DNA from: JARRPM01 sp963792815 | GTDB lineage: Bacteria; Pseudomonadota; Gammaproteobacteria; Pseudomonadales; Halieaceae | Assembly (NCBI GenBank): GCA_963792815.1 | Contig: CAWBXR010000008.1 | Location: 52,963 to 116,962, forward strand | Direction of reading: 5' to 3' | DNA: 64,000 nt | In this document: positions 27,469 through 36,911 of the stretch, in pieces | Position numbering within the stretch: position 1 is the first letter of the stretch | Layout of the letters: every line of letters starts with the position of its first letter | Made by a program: the position numbers and the translations under genes | Notes under the pieces: generated by a model | What the model was told of the DNA's origin: nothing | The model's database searches: none | What the model saw: only the letters and a program-made list of their open reading frames with translations

Positions 27469-27780
27469 ATGAGCAAGAAAACGAATCAGGACATCAAACA
27501 GCTGCGGGCCATCGGCCACAAGCTAAACCCGGTGGTCACCATCGCCGGCAACGGCCTGACTGAGAATGTACTTGCCGAGCTGGAGCGCGCGCTGGGCGAC
27601 CACGAGTTGATCAAGGTCAAGCTGGCCGTGGGCTCGCGGGAGGCCCGCACCGCGGTGACGCAGGAAATATGTGATCGCTCCGGCGCTGAACTGGTACAGA
27701 GCATCGGTAACGTCGTGGTCATACTGCGCCGCTCCGCCAACCCTGATCCGCGCCTGTCCAACCTGATACGCCCCCTCTAG
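27469..27780 (+). CDS. yhbY: YhbY family (CRM domain) RNA-binding protein, ribosome assembly
   Basis: 103 residues, one CRS1-YhbY (CRM) domain: KQLRAIGHKLNPVVTIAGNGLTENVLAELERAL, LIKVKL, then the loop GAELVQSIGNVVVILRRS corresponding to the usual GxxG-containing RNA-binding region. YhbY binds pre-50S particles. The start MSKKTNQDIKQLRAIGHKL is chosen over an upstream in-frame ATG at 27451. It is divergent from rlmE, sharing an 84-bp promoter region. Confidence 0.94.
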   Translation: MSKKTNQDIKQLRAIGHKLNPVVTIAGNGLTENVLAELERALGDHELIKVKLAVGSREARTAVTQEICDRSGAELVQSIGNVVVILRRSANPDPRLSNLIRPL

Positions 27781-27844
27781 GGCGATTTCCAGGCCCGCCG
27801 GGGTTCGCTACACTGGCCCCACACCTACAGCGGGGCGCAAGCAG

Positions 27845-28189
27845 ATGGGAGAGATCCTCGAATTCCCTTCAAGACAGGCCCAGGGCCTGGCTTTCCTCGA
27901 CCGGGAGCTGCGCTCACTGCTCGCGGCCCGGGGCGCCGACGAGCGCCTGATCGATTTTGCCGTGAGCCAGCTTACCAGGACATATGCCCAGCTGAGCGAA
28001 TCCGAGCAGTACAGCTTCAGCGTGGAACTGCCCGACTCCATCAGCGCCGCCGAGCGGGATGCCCTGCACCGGCAGATCACCGATGGCCTCGAAGGTATTC
28101 GCCGGGAAAACCACGGCCTGATGGTCCAGCTGATAGCCCGGCTGGTGCTGGCTGAACTGCGTCTGTTCCAGCACGAGCGGGCCGATTGA
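27845..28189 (+). CDS. Hypothetical protein
   Basis: 114 residues, predicted soluble and mostly helical (MGEILEFPSRQAQGLAFLDRE..., ending LVLAELRLFQHERAD). I do not recognise a family. It follows yhbY by 64 bp on the same strand and converges on feoB with a 10-bp gap. Codon use (GC-rich third positions) looks like real coding sequence. No signal peptide or membrane segment is seen. Confidence 0.7.
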   Translation: MGEILEFPSRQAQGLAFLDRELRSLLAARGADERLIDFAVSQLTRTYAQLSESEQYSFSVELPDSISAAERDALHRQITDGLEGIRRENHGLMVQLIARLVLAELRLFQHERAD

Positions 28190-28199
28190 GAACCAGCCG

Positions 28200-30035
28200 C
28201 TAGGTGAACAGCCCCGCCAGGTGATAGATGGCAAGGGCCGCGGCGTAGGCCAGCAACAGGTAGCCAACAAACATCTTCAGCGCGAGGGCTCCTGAACCGC
28301 TCTCCTTGGAGAGGATAGCCACGGTGGAGACGCACTGCAGGGCGATGGCAAAAAACACCAGCAGCGCCAGCCCCGACCCGATGGCCAGGTCGCTGGCCTG
28401 GATCTGCTCCACCAGCGGCGTCATATTCTCGTCCGCCGCTTCTATTCCGAAGATGGTTCCCAGGGTGCCGACAAACACCTCCCGCGCCAGGAATGAGGTG
28501 AGGATGGCCACTGCATAGCGCCAGTCCAGGCCCAGCGGGGCAAACAGGGGTTCCACCAGGTGGCCCAGGTAACCCAGCCAGGAGCTGCCCAGGTCGGTGC
28601 CGTAATTGGGGAAATAACCCAGCACCCAGATAACCAGGGTGACCGCGAAAATGATCTTGCCGGCCTTGGTGACAAAATGCTTGGAGCGGTTCCAGGCATT
28701 GCGCAGCAAAGGGCCGGGGCTGGGAACCCTGTAGGGCGGCAGCTCCAGCACGAAGGGCAGGTCGGTGAAGTGATCCTTGCTGGTCCGCGAGATCAAGCCC
28801 GTGACCAGCAGGGCGCTGAACATCCCGAAGAAATAGATGCAGAACATCGCCAGCCCCTGCCACCCCACCAGGCCGCCCAGGGCAGTGCCGGACGGTATGA
28901 ATGCGGCGATAAGCAGGGTGTATACCGGCAGGCGGGCAGAACAGGGCATCAGCGGTATCGCCATATAGGTCAGCAGGCGCTTGCGCGGCGAATCGATGGC
29001 CCGGGCCGCGTAGATGCCGGGTATCGCGCAGGCCACCCCCGACAGCATGGGGATAAAACTCTTGCCCGTGAGCCCGAACAGGCGCAGGGGCTTGTGGCAG
29101 ATGAGTGCCGCTCGCGCCAGATAGCCGGAGTCCTCCAGCAGGCCGATGACAAAAGTCAGCACGAAGATCTGGGGCACGAACACCAGGAAAGCCCCGATAC
29201 CGCCGAACAGGGCATCGGAGGTGAAGTCCCGCGCCACATGGCTGCCGATCAGGGGCACCACCAGGTCGGCCAGGGCCCCCAGGCCGCTCTCGACCGCGTC
29301 CATGGCCGGTGCTGACCAGGTGAAGATCGACTGGAACAGCAGGTACATGATGGCGAAAAAGGCGAAGCCGCCGGTCACCGAATGAAGAAAAAAACTGTCC
29401 AGCCGGGTCTGGGTGCGCACCAGCACATCGCCCTTGGGGCCATAGCGACGGGCCAACTGGTGCGCGGTGCCCCGCAGCAGCACATCGGGGGCATCGATCA
29501 GATGGGCGCGCGGTGGCTGTATGGTCGTCTCCCGGACGTCCTGCAGGTGCCGAATAATCTCGTCGACACCTTTACCAGTGCGGGCCGACACCGGCAGCAC
29601 CGGGGTGTGCAGCGCGGCGCCGAGCTCGGCGACATCCAGGGTCAGGCCGTGGTTGTCCAGCACGTCGATCAAATTTGCCAGCACTGTGACCGGCTTGCCG
29701 TTGCGCTCGCAGTCCCTTATCACCTGCAGGGTGAAGTAGAGGCTTTTTTCCAGCCGGGTAGCATCGATAAGGCAGAGCACGTGTTCCACTTCGGGGTCCT
29801 GCAGGGCCCGGTGGAAATGCTCGACGGCGACCCCCTCCTCTGCGGAGATGGCCTGCAGCGAATAGGTGCCGGGGAAATCCACCAGCACCGTATCGGCCAG
29901 CGCCCGCATTTTACCGGTGCCGACATCCACCGTGATTCCCGGAAAGTTGGCTACTTTATGGTGCAGGCCGGTCAGGCGATTGAACAGCAGGCTTTTGCCC
30001 GAGTTGGGGCTGCCGATCAGGACGATTTTAGACAT
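28200..30035 (-). CDS. feoB: Ferrous iron transport protein B
   Basis: 611 residues, a short FeoB. The N-terminal GTPase domain has G1 GSPNSGKS, G3 DFPGTYSL, G4 NLID and G5 SARTGKG. It is followed by a membrane part with two Gate-like repeats (FIPMLSGVACAIPGIYAAR; GTLGTIFGIEAADENMTPLVEQ). It imports Fe(II) across the inner membrane. The G1 has Ser in place of the common Cys/Thr, which is tolerated in the family. It overlaps feoA by 8 bases. Confidence 0.95.
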   Translation of the reverse strand: MSKIVLIGSPNSGKSLLFNRLTGLHHKVANFPGITVDVGTGKMRALADTVLVDFPGTYSLQAISAEEGVAVEHFHRALQDPEVEHVLCLIDATRLEKSLYFTLQVIRDCERNGKPVTVLANLIDVLDNHGLTLDVAELGAALHTPVLPVSARTGKGVDEIIRHLQDVRETTIQPPRAHLIDAPDVLLRGTAHQLARRYGPKGDVLVRTQTRLDSFFLHSVTGGFAFFAIMYLLFQSIFTWSAPAMDAVESGLGALADLVVPLIGSHVARDFTSDALFGGIGAFLVFVPQIFVLTFVIGLLEDSGYLARAALICHKPLRLFGLTGKSFIPMLSGVACAIPGIYAARAIDSPRKRLLTYMAIPLMPCSARLPVYTLLIAAFIPSGTALGGLVGWQGLAMFCIYFFGMFSALLVTGLISRTSKDHFTDLPFVLELPPYRVPSPGPLLRNAWNRSKHFVTKAGKIIFAVTLVIWVLGYFPNYGTDLGSSWLGYLGHLVEPLFAPLGLDWRYAVAILTSFLAREVFVGTLGTIFGIEAADENMTPLVEQIQASDLAIGSGLALLVFFAIALQCVSTVAILSKESGSGALALKMFVGYLLLAYAAALAIYHLAGLFT

Positions 30036-30276
30036 TGGGGTTGATCAGGCGGATCTGGATATGGTCGGCCACTTCCTCATCGAGAGAGAAGATAGTGTTG
30101 CTCACCCGGTAGACCTTGGGCGCGCCAAAAGCGACGGACTGGACGCAGGCCACGGTTTCTCCGGGGTGAAAGCCGAACTCCATCATCCGGGTCCGGTAGT
30201 TTTCCGGCAGGGCCTGGTCATAGCCCAGTATTTCGCAGCGCTCACCGGCTTTTAGAGTCCACAGGGAGATGTTCAT
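30028..30276 (-). CDS. feoA: Ferrous iron transport protein A
   Basis: 82 residues forming an SH3-like FeoA domain: LKAGERCEILGYDQALPENYRTRMMEFGFHPGETV and NTIFSLDEEVADHIQI. It assists FeoB in Fe(II) uptake. The start MNISLWTLKAGERC is used; a longer frame to 30306 is less likely. A Fur-box-like sequence lies about 70 bp upstream. It is translated just before feoB, with which it overlaps. Confidence 0.93.
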   Translation of the reverse strand: MNISLWTLKAGERCEILGYDQALPENYRTRMMEFGFHPGETVACVQSVAFGAPKVYRVSNTIFSLDEEVADHIQIRLINPNV

Positions 30277-30345
30277 TACTGTTTGCGATACCGTCGATGC
30301 TGGCACATGAAGGGCTCACCGCCCGGGAGCCGACATAGTATCCTA

Positions 30346-30364
30346 AATGAGAATTATTTGCATA
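30346..30364 (-). promoter_or_regulatory. Putative Fur box upstream of feoAB
   Basis: TGAGAATTATTTGCA (30348-30362) matches 12 of 14 positions of the 7-1-7 Fur consensus TGATAATNATTATCA. It lies between greA and feoA, upstream of feoA on the minus strand, as expected for iron-repressed ferrous uptake genes. Confidence 0.7.
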
Positions 30365-30398
30365 GAGGGGTTACGGTCGCGAGCTCTGCCAAACCCCG

Positions 30399-30875
30399 TC
30401 AAATATGGTGTACCTGGCCTATCTCGTACTCGATGTCGCCGCCCGGCGCCTTGACCACCACCACATCGCCCTCTTCCTTGCCGATCAGGGCCCGGGCAAT
30501 AGGAGAGCCAATGGATATCAGGTTCTTTTTCACATCCGCCTCATCCTCACCCACTATGCGGTAGGTCACCGTTTTATCGGTATCGAGATTGATCAGGTCG
30601 ATAGTGGTACCGAAAATCACCTTGCCGGTCCTGGGAATGGCGGTCACATCGATCACCTGGGCGTTGCCGAGCTTGCCCTCGATCTCCATGATCCTGCCCT
30701 CGGTGAAGCTCTGTTGTTCACGGGCGGCATGGTATTCGGCATTTTCCTTCAGGTCGCCGTGCTCCCTGGCATCGGCAATAGCCTGGGCAATTCGCGGCCG
30801 GTCCATCCGCTTGAGGCGGTCGAGCTCCTCCCGCAGGCTGGCCTCGCCGGATACCGTCATCGGGAATTTACTCAT
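30399..30875 (-). CDS. greA: Transcription elongation factor GreA
   Basis: 158 residues. An N-terminal coiled coil (residues 5-75, with EHGDLKENAEYHAAREQQSF carrying the tip acidic residues) and a C-terminal FKBP-like domain (RIVGEDEADVKKNLISIGSPIARALIGKEEGD) are visible. It rescues backtracked RNA polymerase. The start MSKFPMTVSGEASLREEL has AGGAG upstream and overlaps the carB stop (ATGA). Confidence 0.97.
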   Translation of the reverse strand: MSKFPMTVSGEASLREELDRLKRMDRPRIAQAIADAREHGDLKENAEYHAAREQQSFTEGRIMEIEGKLGNAQVIDVTAIPRTGKVIFGTTIDLINLDTDKTVTYRIVGEDEADVKKNLISIGSPIARALIGKEEGDVVVVKAPGGDIEYEIGQVHHI

Positions 30876-33800
30876 GCCACTATACTCCTGTGCAGGTCCT
30901 GCAGCCGGCGAACCTTCTGGTCCCCCTCGTGCTTGAGCGCCATGCAAACCGCCTCCGCCGCCGCCAGGGTGGTAGTGTAGAACACCCGATGCGCCTCCGC
31001 GGTGGCACGAATGGCCGCCGAGTCGGCAATGGCGCGCCGCCCCTCGGTGGTGTTGATAATCATATCCGCCTCATCATTCTTGATCAGATCCACGATATGG
31101 GGCCGCCCCTCCAGCACCTTGTTGACCCGCCGCACTGTCATGCCCGCCAGCTCCAGGGCATCGGCGGTGCCGGCGGTGGCAGCCAGGGTAAAGCCGAGCG
31201 CGACCAGTTCCAGGGCGACTTTCACCACCCCGGGTTTGTCCACGTCCCGCACGCTGATCAGCACGGTACCACCGGTAGGCGGGGCCTGGCCCGCCGCCAG
31301 CTGGGCCTTGGCAAACGCGCCGGCAAAGGTATCGCCGGTGCCCATCACCTCGCCGGTAGAGCGCATTTCCGGGCCCAGGATCGGGTCGACCCCGGGGAAT
31401 TTGTTAAAGGGCAGAACGGCCTCCTTCACGCTGAAGTAAGGCGGCACCACCTCGCGGGTGAAGCCCTGGGATGCCAGGCTCTGACCCACCATGCAGCGGG
31501 CCGCCACCTTGGCCAGTGACACGCCGATGCACTTGGATACAAAGGGCACCGTGCGCGAGGCCCGGGGGTTTACCTCGATCACGTAGGTCTCGTCATCCTG
31601 CCAGGCCAGCTGCACGTTCATCAGGCCCACCACTCCCAGTTCCAGGGCCATCTGGCGGACCTGCTCACGCATCTCGTCCTGCACCCGCGCATCCAGGCTG
31701 TAGGGAGGCAGGGAGCAGGCAGAGTCACCTGAGTGCACCCCGGCCTGCTCGATGTGCTGCATGATGGCGCCTATTACCACCTGCTCGCCATCGCTGACGG
31801 CGTCGATATCGACCTCGATGGCGGCGCTGAGGAAGCGGTCCAGCAGCACCGGTGAATCAGCGGAAACCTTGACCGCATCGCGCATGTAGCGCAGCAGGTC
31901 CTCTTCACGGTAGACAATTTCCATCGCCCGCCCGCCCAGCACGTAGGACGGCCGCACCACCAGGGGGTAGCCGATCTTGCTGGCAGCCTCGATGGCGGCG
32001 TCGACACTGCGTACAGTGGTGTTATCAGGCTGCCGCAGACCGAGTTTCTGGATCATGTGCTGAAAGCGTTCGCGGTCCTCGGCCCGGTCGATGGCGTCCG
32101 GGCTAGTGCCGATAATGGGCACGCCCTGTGCTTCGAGGGCGCGGGCCAGCTTGAGAGGGGTCTGGCCGCCAAACTGGACGATAACCCCTTTGGGTTTTTC
32201 CAGGTCGACGATCTCAAGCACATCTTCCAGGGTCACCGGCTCGAAGTAGAGACGGTCCGAGGTGTCATAGTCGGTGGAGACGGTCTCCGGATTACAGTTG
32301 ATCATGATGGCCTCGTAGCCATCCTCGCGCATGGCCAGGGCGGCATGCACGCAGCAGTAATCAAACTCGATGCCCTGCCCTATCCGGTTGGGGCCGCCGC
32401 CGATCACCAGGATCTTGTCCCGATCCGAGGGGGCCGCTTCACACTCCTGCTCGTAGGTGGAGTACATGTAGGCGGTGGCGGAGGCGAATTCGGCGGCGCA
32501 GGTATCTACGCGCTTGTAAACGGGGCGAATTCCCAGGCTGTGGCGGTGCTGGCGCACGCTGGTCTCGGAGGCGGCCAGCAGCACGGCCAGCCGCTCGTCG
32601 GAAAAACCCTTGCGCTTGAGGGCGAACATGCGGCCGTGGTCTATATCGGCCAGGTTGACGCTCTTGAGGCCGTCCTCGGTCTGGATGAGGTCCCTGATCT
32701 GCACCAGGAACCAGGGGTCGATTCCCGAGTAGCGGTAGATGTCCTCCAGCGGCATGCCCGCACGAAACGCATCCGCCACGTACCAGATGCGTTCGGGACG
32801 GGGATTGGAGAGCTCTGACACCAGCTGCTCATGGGCCTCCGGACTGTCCACGTCGATCATATGCTCGAAGCCGGCGGAGCCGACCTCGAGGCCCCGCAGG
32901 GCTTTCTGCAGGGATTCCTGGAACGTGCGACCAATGGCCATGACCTCGCCCACGGATTTCATCTGGGTGGTCAGGCGCGAATCCGCCGTGGCGAATTTCT
33001 CGAAGGCAAAGCGCGGAATCTTGGTGACGACATAATCGATCGCAGGCTCAAAAGATGCCGGCGTGGTGCCGCCGGTGATCTCGTTCTGCAATTCATCCAG
33101 GGTAAAGCCGACCGCCAGCTTGGCCGCCACCTTGGCGATGGGGAAACCGGTGGCCTTGGAGGCCAGGGCGGAGGAGCGTGAGACGCGGGGGTTCATCTCA
33201 ATAATTACCATGCGGCCGGTTTTCGGGTCCTGCCCGAACTGGACATTGGAACCCCCGGTTTCCACCCCGATCTCGCGCAGCACCGCCAGCGACGCGTTGC
33301 GCATGATCTGGTATTCCTTGTCCGTCAGGGTCTGGGCCGGGGCCACGGTGATCGAATCGCCGGTATGCACACCCATGGCGTCAAAATTCTCGATGGAACA
33401 GACGATGATGCAGTTGTCGTTCTTGTCCCGCACCACCTCCATCTCGAACTCTTTCCAGCCGATCAGGGACTCGTCAATCAACAGTTCATTGGTGGGAGAC
33501 AGGTCCAGCCCCCGCACGCAGATTTTCTCGAACTCATCCCGGTTGTAGGCGATACCGCCGCCGGAGCCGCCCATGGTGAAGGAGGGGCGAATGATGCAGG
33601 GAAAGCCGATCTGGTCGAGAACCTGGAAGGATTCCTCGAGGCTGTGGGCGAAGGCGGCGCGGGGCGTCTCCAGGCCGATACGCTTCATGGCCTTGTCAAA
33701 GAGCTGGCGATCCTCGGCCATGTCGATGGCCTCCTTGGTCGCGCCGATCATCTCGACACCGTGGGCCTCGAGCACGCCCTCGCGGGCCAGGTCGAGCGCA

Positions 33801-34093
33801 CAGTTGAGTGCGGTCTGCCCGCCCATGGTCGGCAACAGCGCATCGGGCTTCTCCGCCTCGATAATGCGGGCCACTGTGCGCCACTCGATGGGTTCTATAT
33901 AGGTGGCATCGGCCATGGCGGGGTCGGTCATGATCGTTGCGGGGTTGGAGTTCACCAGGATCACCCGGTAGCCCTCCTCCCGCAGCGCCTTGCATGCCTG
34001 GGCGCCGGAGTAATCGAATTCGCAGGCCTGGCCGATGACGATAGGGCCGGCTCCGAGGATCAGAATGCTTTGGATATCGGTTCTCTTTGGCAT
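30872..34093 (-). CDS. carB: Carbamoyl-phosphate synthase large subunit
   Basis: 1073 residues, full length. Two ATP-grasp synthetase halves (about 1-400 and 550-930) are separated by an oligomerisation domain and followed by a C-terminal allosteric MGS-like domain (GTVLISVRDVDKPGVVKVALEL to the end). Motifs include GSGGGIAYNRDEFE and IEMNPRVSRSSALASKATGFP. It makes carbamoyl phosphate for arginine and pyrimidines with CarA. It lies 6 bp after carA and is coupled to greA. Confidence 0.98.
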   Translation of the reverse strand: MPKRTDIQSILILGAGPIVIGQACEFDYSGAQACKALREEGYRVILVNSNPATIMTDPAMADATYIEPIEWRTVARIIEAEKPDALLPTMGGQTALNCALDLAREGVLEAHGVEMIGATKEAIDMAEDRQLFDKAMKRIGLETPRAAFAHSLEESFQVLDQIGFPCIIRPSFTMGGSGGGIAYNRDEFEKICVRGLDLSPTNELLIDESLIGWKEFEMEVVRDKNDNCIIVCSIENFDAMGVHTGDSITVAPAQTLTDKEYQIMRNASLAVLREIGVETGGSNVQFGQDPKTGRMVIIEMNPRVSRSSALASKATGFPIAKVAAKLAVGFTLDELQNEITGGTTPASFEPAIDYVVTKIPRFAFEKFATADSRLTTQMKSVGEVMAIGRTFQESLQKALRGLEVGSAGFEHMIDVDSPEAHEQLVSELSNPRPERIWYVADAFRAGMPLEDIYRYSGIDPWFLVQIRDLIQTEDGLKSVNLADIDHGRMFALKRKGFSDERLAVLLAASETSVRQHRHSLGIRPVYKRVDTCAAEFASATAYMYSTYEQECEAAPSDRDKILVIGGGPNRIGQGIEFDYCCVHAALAMREDGYEAIMINCNPETVSTDYDTSDRLYFEPVTLEDVLEIVDLEKPKGVIVQFGGQTPLKLARALEAQGVPIIGTSPDAIDRAEDRERFQHMIQKLGLRQPDNTTVRSVDAAIEAASKIGYPLVVRPSYVLGGRAMEIVYREEDLLRYMRDAVKVSADSPVLLDRFLSAAIEVDIDAVSDGEQVVIGAIMQHIEQAGVHSGDSACSLPPYSLDARVQDEMREQVRQMALELGVVGLMNVQLAWQDDETYVIEVNPRASRTVPFVSKCIGVSLAKVAARCMVGQSLASQGFTREVVPPYFSVKEAVLPFNKFPGVDPILGPEMRSTGEVMGTGDTFAGAFAKAQLAAGQAPPTGGTVLISVRDVDKPGVVKVALELVALGFTLAATAGTADALELAGMTVRRVNKVLEGRPHIVDLIKNDEADMIINTTEGRRAIADSAAIRATAEAHRVFYTTTLAAAEAVCMALKHEGDQKVRRLQDLHRSIVA

Positions 34094-34099
34094 ACGGGA

Positions 34100-35272
34100 T
34101 CAGCTTCTTCCTGAGGGGCGGCCATCCGCGGGACGGCCGCCGGCGCGGGCTGCTATGAGCTCGATAAAATGGTCGAAAAGTGGCGCTGCATCGTGCGGCC
34201 CCGGGCTGGCTTCCGGGTGTCCCTGGAAGCTGAAGGCGGCCTTGTCCGTGCGATGAATACCCTGCAGGGACCCATCGAACAAGGACTTGTGGGTAACGCG
34301 CAGGTTGGCGGGCAGCCTGTCGCTATCCACCGCAAAACCGTGGTTCTGGCTGGTAATCAGCACCGTGCCATCGTCGAGATTCTGCACCGGGTGGTTGGCG
34401 CCGTGATGGCCGAATTTCATCTTCATCGTGGCTGCGCCGCTGGCCAGGCCCAGTAGCTGGTGGCCCAGGCAGATGCCGAACACCGGCGTGTCTGTTTCCA
34501 GGATGGCCCTGATCGCCGCGATGGCGTAATCGCAGGGCTCGGGGTCGCCCGGCCCGTTGGACAGGAATACGCCGTCCGGTTCCATGGCCAGCACCTCGGC
34601 TGCCGGGGTCTGGGCGGGCACTACCGTCAGGCGGCACCCCCGGTCCACCAGCATCCGCAGAATGTTGCGCTTGACGCCGTAATCGTAGGCCACCACGTGC
34701 CAGGGCAATGCGTCTGCGGGCCTGGCACTGTGGCCGACACCGAACACCCAGCTGCCCTCGTCCCAGTTGTAGGGTTTGTCTACCGACACCTCTTTCGCCA
34801 GGTCCATACCCTTGAGGCCTGCAAAGCCCCGGGCCTCCGCCAGGGCGCGCTCCTCATCGAGATCCTCGCCCGCCATCAGGCAGCCACTGAGGGCGCCCTT
34901 ATCGCGCAAAATGCGGGTCAGGCGGCGGGTATCGATATCGGCAATCGCAACGATGCCGCGCTGCTCGAGGTATTCCTGCAGGCCCTGCTCATTGCGGTAG
35001 TTGCTGGCCAGCAGCGGCAGGTCCCTGATCACCAGTCCGGCAGCCCATACCCGGGTGGACTCTTCATCTTCACTGTTGGTGCCAGTGTTGCCGATGTGGG
35101 GATAGGTCAGGGTGACAATCTGGCGTGCATAGGACGGATCGGTGAGAATTTCCTGGTAGCCGGTCATGGCGGTATTGAATACCACTTCACCTACCGAAAT
35201 TCCCTCAGCGCCTATTGCCAGGCCCTTGAAAATACTTCCGTCTTCAAGCGCAAGAATGGCCGGACTGGACAA
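34100..35272 (-). CDS. carA: Carbamoyl-phosphate synthase small (glutaminase) subunit
   Basis: 390 residues. The N-terminal domain has VVFNTAMTGYQEILTDPSY; the class I glutamine amidotransferase domain has the nucleophile in FGICLGHQLLGLA and the His/Glu in SFQGHPEASPGPHD. The start is set at a TTG (35272) because GGAGGT at plus 35278-35283 lies 5 bases before it; the in-frame TTG at 35284 overlaps that Shine-Dalgarno. The leader contains a T-tailed hairpin, so attenuation is likely. dapB, the usual upstream neighbour, is absent here. Confidence 0.95.
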   Translation of the reverse strand: MSSPAILALEDGSIFKGLAIGAEGISVGEVVFNTAMTGYQEILTDPSYARQIVTLTYPHIGNTGTNSEDEESTRVWAAGLVIRDLPLLASNYRNEQGLQEYLEQRGIVAIADIDTRRLTRILRDKGALSGCLMAGEDLDEERALAEARGFAGLKGMDLAKEVSVDKPYNWDEGSWVFGVGHSARPADALPWHVVAYDYGVKRNILRMLVDRGCRLTVVPAQTPAAEVLAMEPDGVFLSNGPGDPEPCDYAIAAIRAILETDTPVFGICLGHQLLGLASGAATMKMKFGHHGANHPVQNLDDGTVLITSQNHGFAVDSDRLPANLRVTHKSLFDGSLQGIHRTDKAAFSFQGHPEASPGPHDAAPLFDHFIELIAARAGGRPADGRPSGRS

Positions 35273-35322
35273 GCAAACCTCCAACTATCAGCGGAATAAC
35301 GTTAGCTGCGCGCGCTCGCAAA

Positions 35323-35352
35323 AAGGCGAGATGGGAAACCGCATCTCGCCTT
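35323..35352 (-). terminator. Intrinsic terminator in the carA leader (probable attenuator)
   Basis: AAGGCGAGATG (35323-35333) and CATCTCGCCTT (35342-35352) form a perfect 11-bp stem with an 8-base loop. On the minus strand it is followed by TTTTTGCG. It ends about 50 bases before the carA start, and there is no minus-strand gene upstream that it could serve, so it is positioned to attenuate carA transcription. Confidence 0.8.
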
Positions 35353-35433
35353 GTCACATGAATTCAGCTCTGGTTATTCACGGGGATACACGGAGCCCGA
35401 TGCGCTGGCCGGGCCTGTGAAATCTGGCGCCCG

Positions 35434-35462
35434 ATTGTAGGGGATGAGCCCCGGACTGTCCA
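35434..35462 (-). promoter_or_regulatory. Sigma-70 promoter of carAB-greA
   Basis: On the minus strand TGGACA (plus 35457-35462), a 17-bp spacer and TACAAT (plus 35434-35439). A start about 7 bases downstream would give a leader of roughly 155 nt that includes the T-tailed hairpin. Confidence 0.75.
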
Positions 35463-35659
35463 GACCGACCGCCAATGATTGTTGTGCCGCGCCGAGTACG
35501 CGGCCGGCCGCGGCCCCCGAAAAGCCGGGTTCAGCGGTGCAATTGCTTTGCCGGAATATATCCCTATGATGGGCCCAACTGCCCTGTTCCGGGGACACTG
35601 CGACTGGATGGGCGCCACACAACCGCTATCGGGGGCCCACCGCGACGGAGACATCAAAC

Positions 35660-36865
35660 GTGCCTGACCGAATAAGTCGCCACCAGATCGCGGTGCTGAT
35701 AGTCGCCCTGATGACCACGGCAATGGGCCAGTCCCTGGTGTTCGCCATCCTGGCGCCTCTGGGCCGCGAAGTGGCGCTCGGCGAGTTGCAGATTACCTCT
35801 ATCATCGCCATTTCGGCACTGGTGTTCGGTCTCGCCGCTCCCGCCTGGGGCCGCCTGAGTGACCGCATCGGGCGCAAACCGGTAATCATAACGGGGCTGA
35901 TAGGCTACACCCTGGGCACCCTGGCTTTTACCAGCGTCTTTTACGCCGGCCTGACCGGCCTGCTGGGGGGCATGACTCTTTACGGGGTGTTGCTGCTGGC
36001 CCGCTGCAGCCAGTCTGCCATTATGTCCGCCACCAACCCGGCAAGCACAGCCTACGCAGCGGATCATACGTCCCGGGACCAGCGCACCGCCACCATGGCG
36101 CGCCTGGGGACGGCGAACAGCATGGGCACCATCCTCGGCCCGGCAGTCAGTGGCGCGCTGGCAACCTTCGGCCTGCTGGCTCCGCTGTATTTTGCCGCCG
36201 CGATGGCCGCCCTTGCAGCCCTGGTCGTCTGGCGCCAACTGCCACTGACCCCCGAGCGGGACCTGGCCAGCCGCATGATCACGGCCCGCCTGCGCTTTAC
36301 TGACCGGCGCATCCTGGTGTTCCTGGCCACCGCGGTGGGCCTGTTTGTCGGTTTCTCCGGTATCCAGCAGACCCTGGGCTTCCAGTTACAGGACAAACTC
36401 GATCTGGACGGTATCGAGACGGCGCAGATGACCGGTGCGGCACTCATGGTCTCCGCGGCCTTTACCTTTCTCATACAGGTGACAGTAATGCAGCGCATGG
36501 TACTGAAGGCCACCCTGTTTATCCGTATTGGCCTGGGGCTGCTATTCGTCGGGGCCGTCGTTATAGCGAGCTTCAACAGCTTTGCGGTGCTCGCTGTGGG
36601 CATGGCCTTCATGGGGGCCGGTATGGGCCTGTGCATGCCGGCCATCGCGGCGGGGGCGTCACTGGCGGTAAACCCGGCGGAACAGGGAGCCGCCGCCGGC
36701 CTGGTCAGCTCATGCCCGGCTATCGGCTTCGTTGCCGGGCCCATTTGCGCGGGGGCCCTCTACCAGGTCCACGGCCCCCTGGCGCCACTGTTCAGCGCCG
36801 TCATTTTCCTGGTAGTGCTGGCGACCCTGATATTGGCTGAACGGCGCGGCAAACCCTGCAATTAA
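35660..36865 (+). CDS. Major facilitator superfamily transporter
   Basis: 401 residues, about 12 hydrophobic segments. The MFS motif A is seen after helix 2 as GRLSDRIGRKPVII, and ARCSQSAIMSATNPASTAYAADHT follows helix 4. The start is GTG with GGAG 10 bases upstream. The overall look is of a drug/metabolite proton antiporter (DHA1-like); the substrate cannot be told. It is monocistronic, divergent from carA. Confidence 0.9.
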   Translation: MPDRISRHQIAVLIVALMTTAMGQSLVFAILAPLGREVALGELQITSIIAISALVFGLAAPAWGRLSDRIGRKPVIITGLIGYTLGTLAFTSVFYAGLTGLLGGMTLYGVLLLARCSQSAIMSATNPASTAYAADHTSRDQRTATMARLGTANSMGTILGPAVSGALATFGLLAPLYFAAAMAALAALVVWRQLPLTPERDLASRMITARLRFTDRRILVFLATAVGLFVGFSGIQQTLGFQLQDKLDLDGIETAQMTGAALMVSAAFTFLIQVTVMQRMVLKATLFIRIGLGLLFVGAVVIASFNSFAVLAVGMAFMGAGMGLCMPAIAAGASLAVNPAEQGAAAGLVSSCPAIGFVAGPICAGALYQVHGPLAPLFSAVIFLVVLATLILAERRGKPCN

Positions 36866-36911
36866 CCGCCCGATTGTAGTATTCTGGGCGCCCATTCCAA
36901 CAGTTGACGAC

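Larger units (their letters stand above)
35273..35659. other. Divergent intergenic region between carA and the MFS gene
   Basis: 387 bp. It holds the carA leader, terminator and promoter on the minus strand. Tiny leader frames occur before the hairpin (for example GTG TAT CCC CGT GAA TAA, and ATG TGA directly in front of the stem) but none is compelling. On the plus strand I see GGAG before the GTG of the MFS gene and no clear promoter. Confidence 0.6.
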
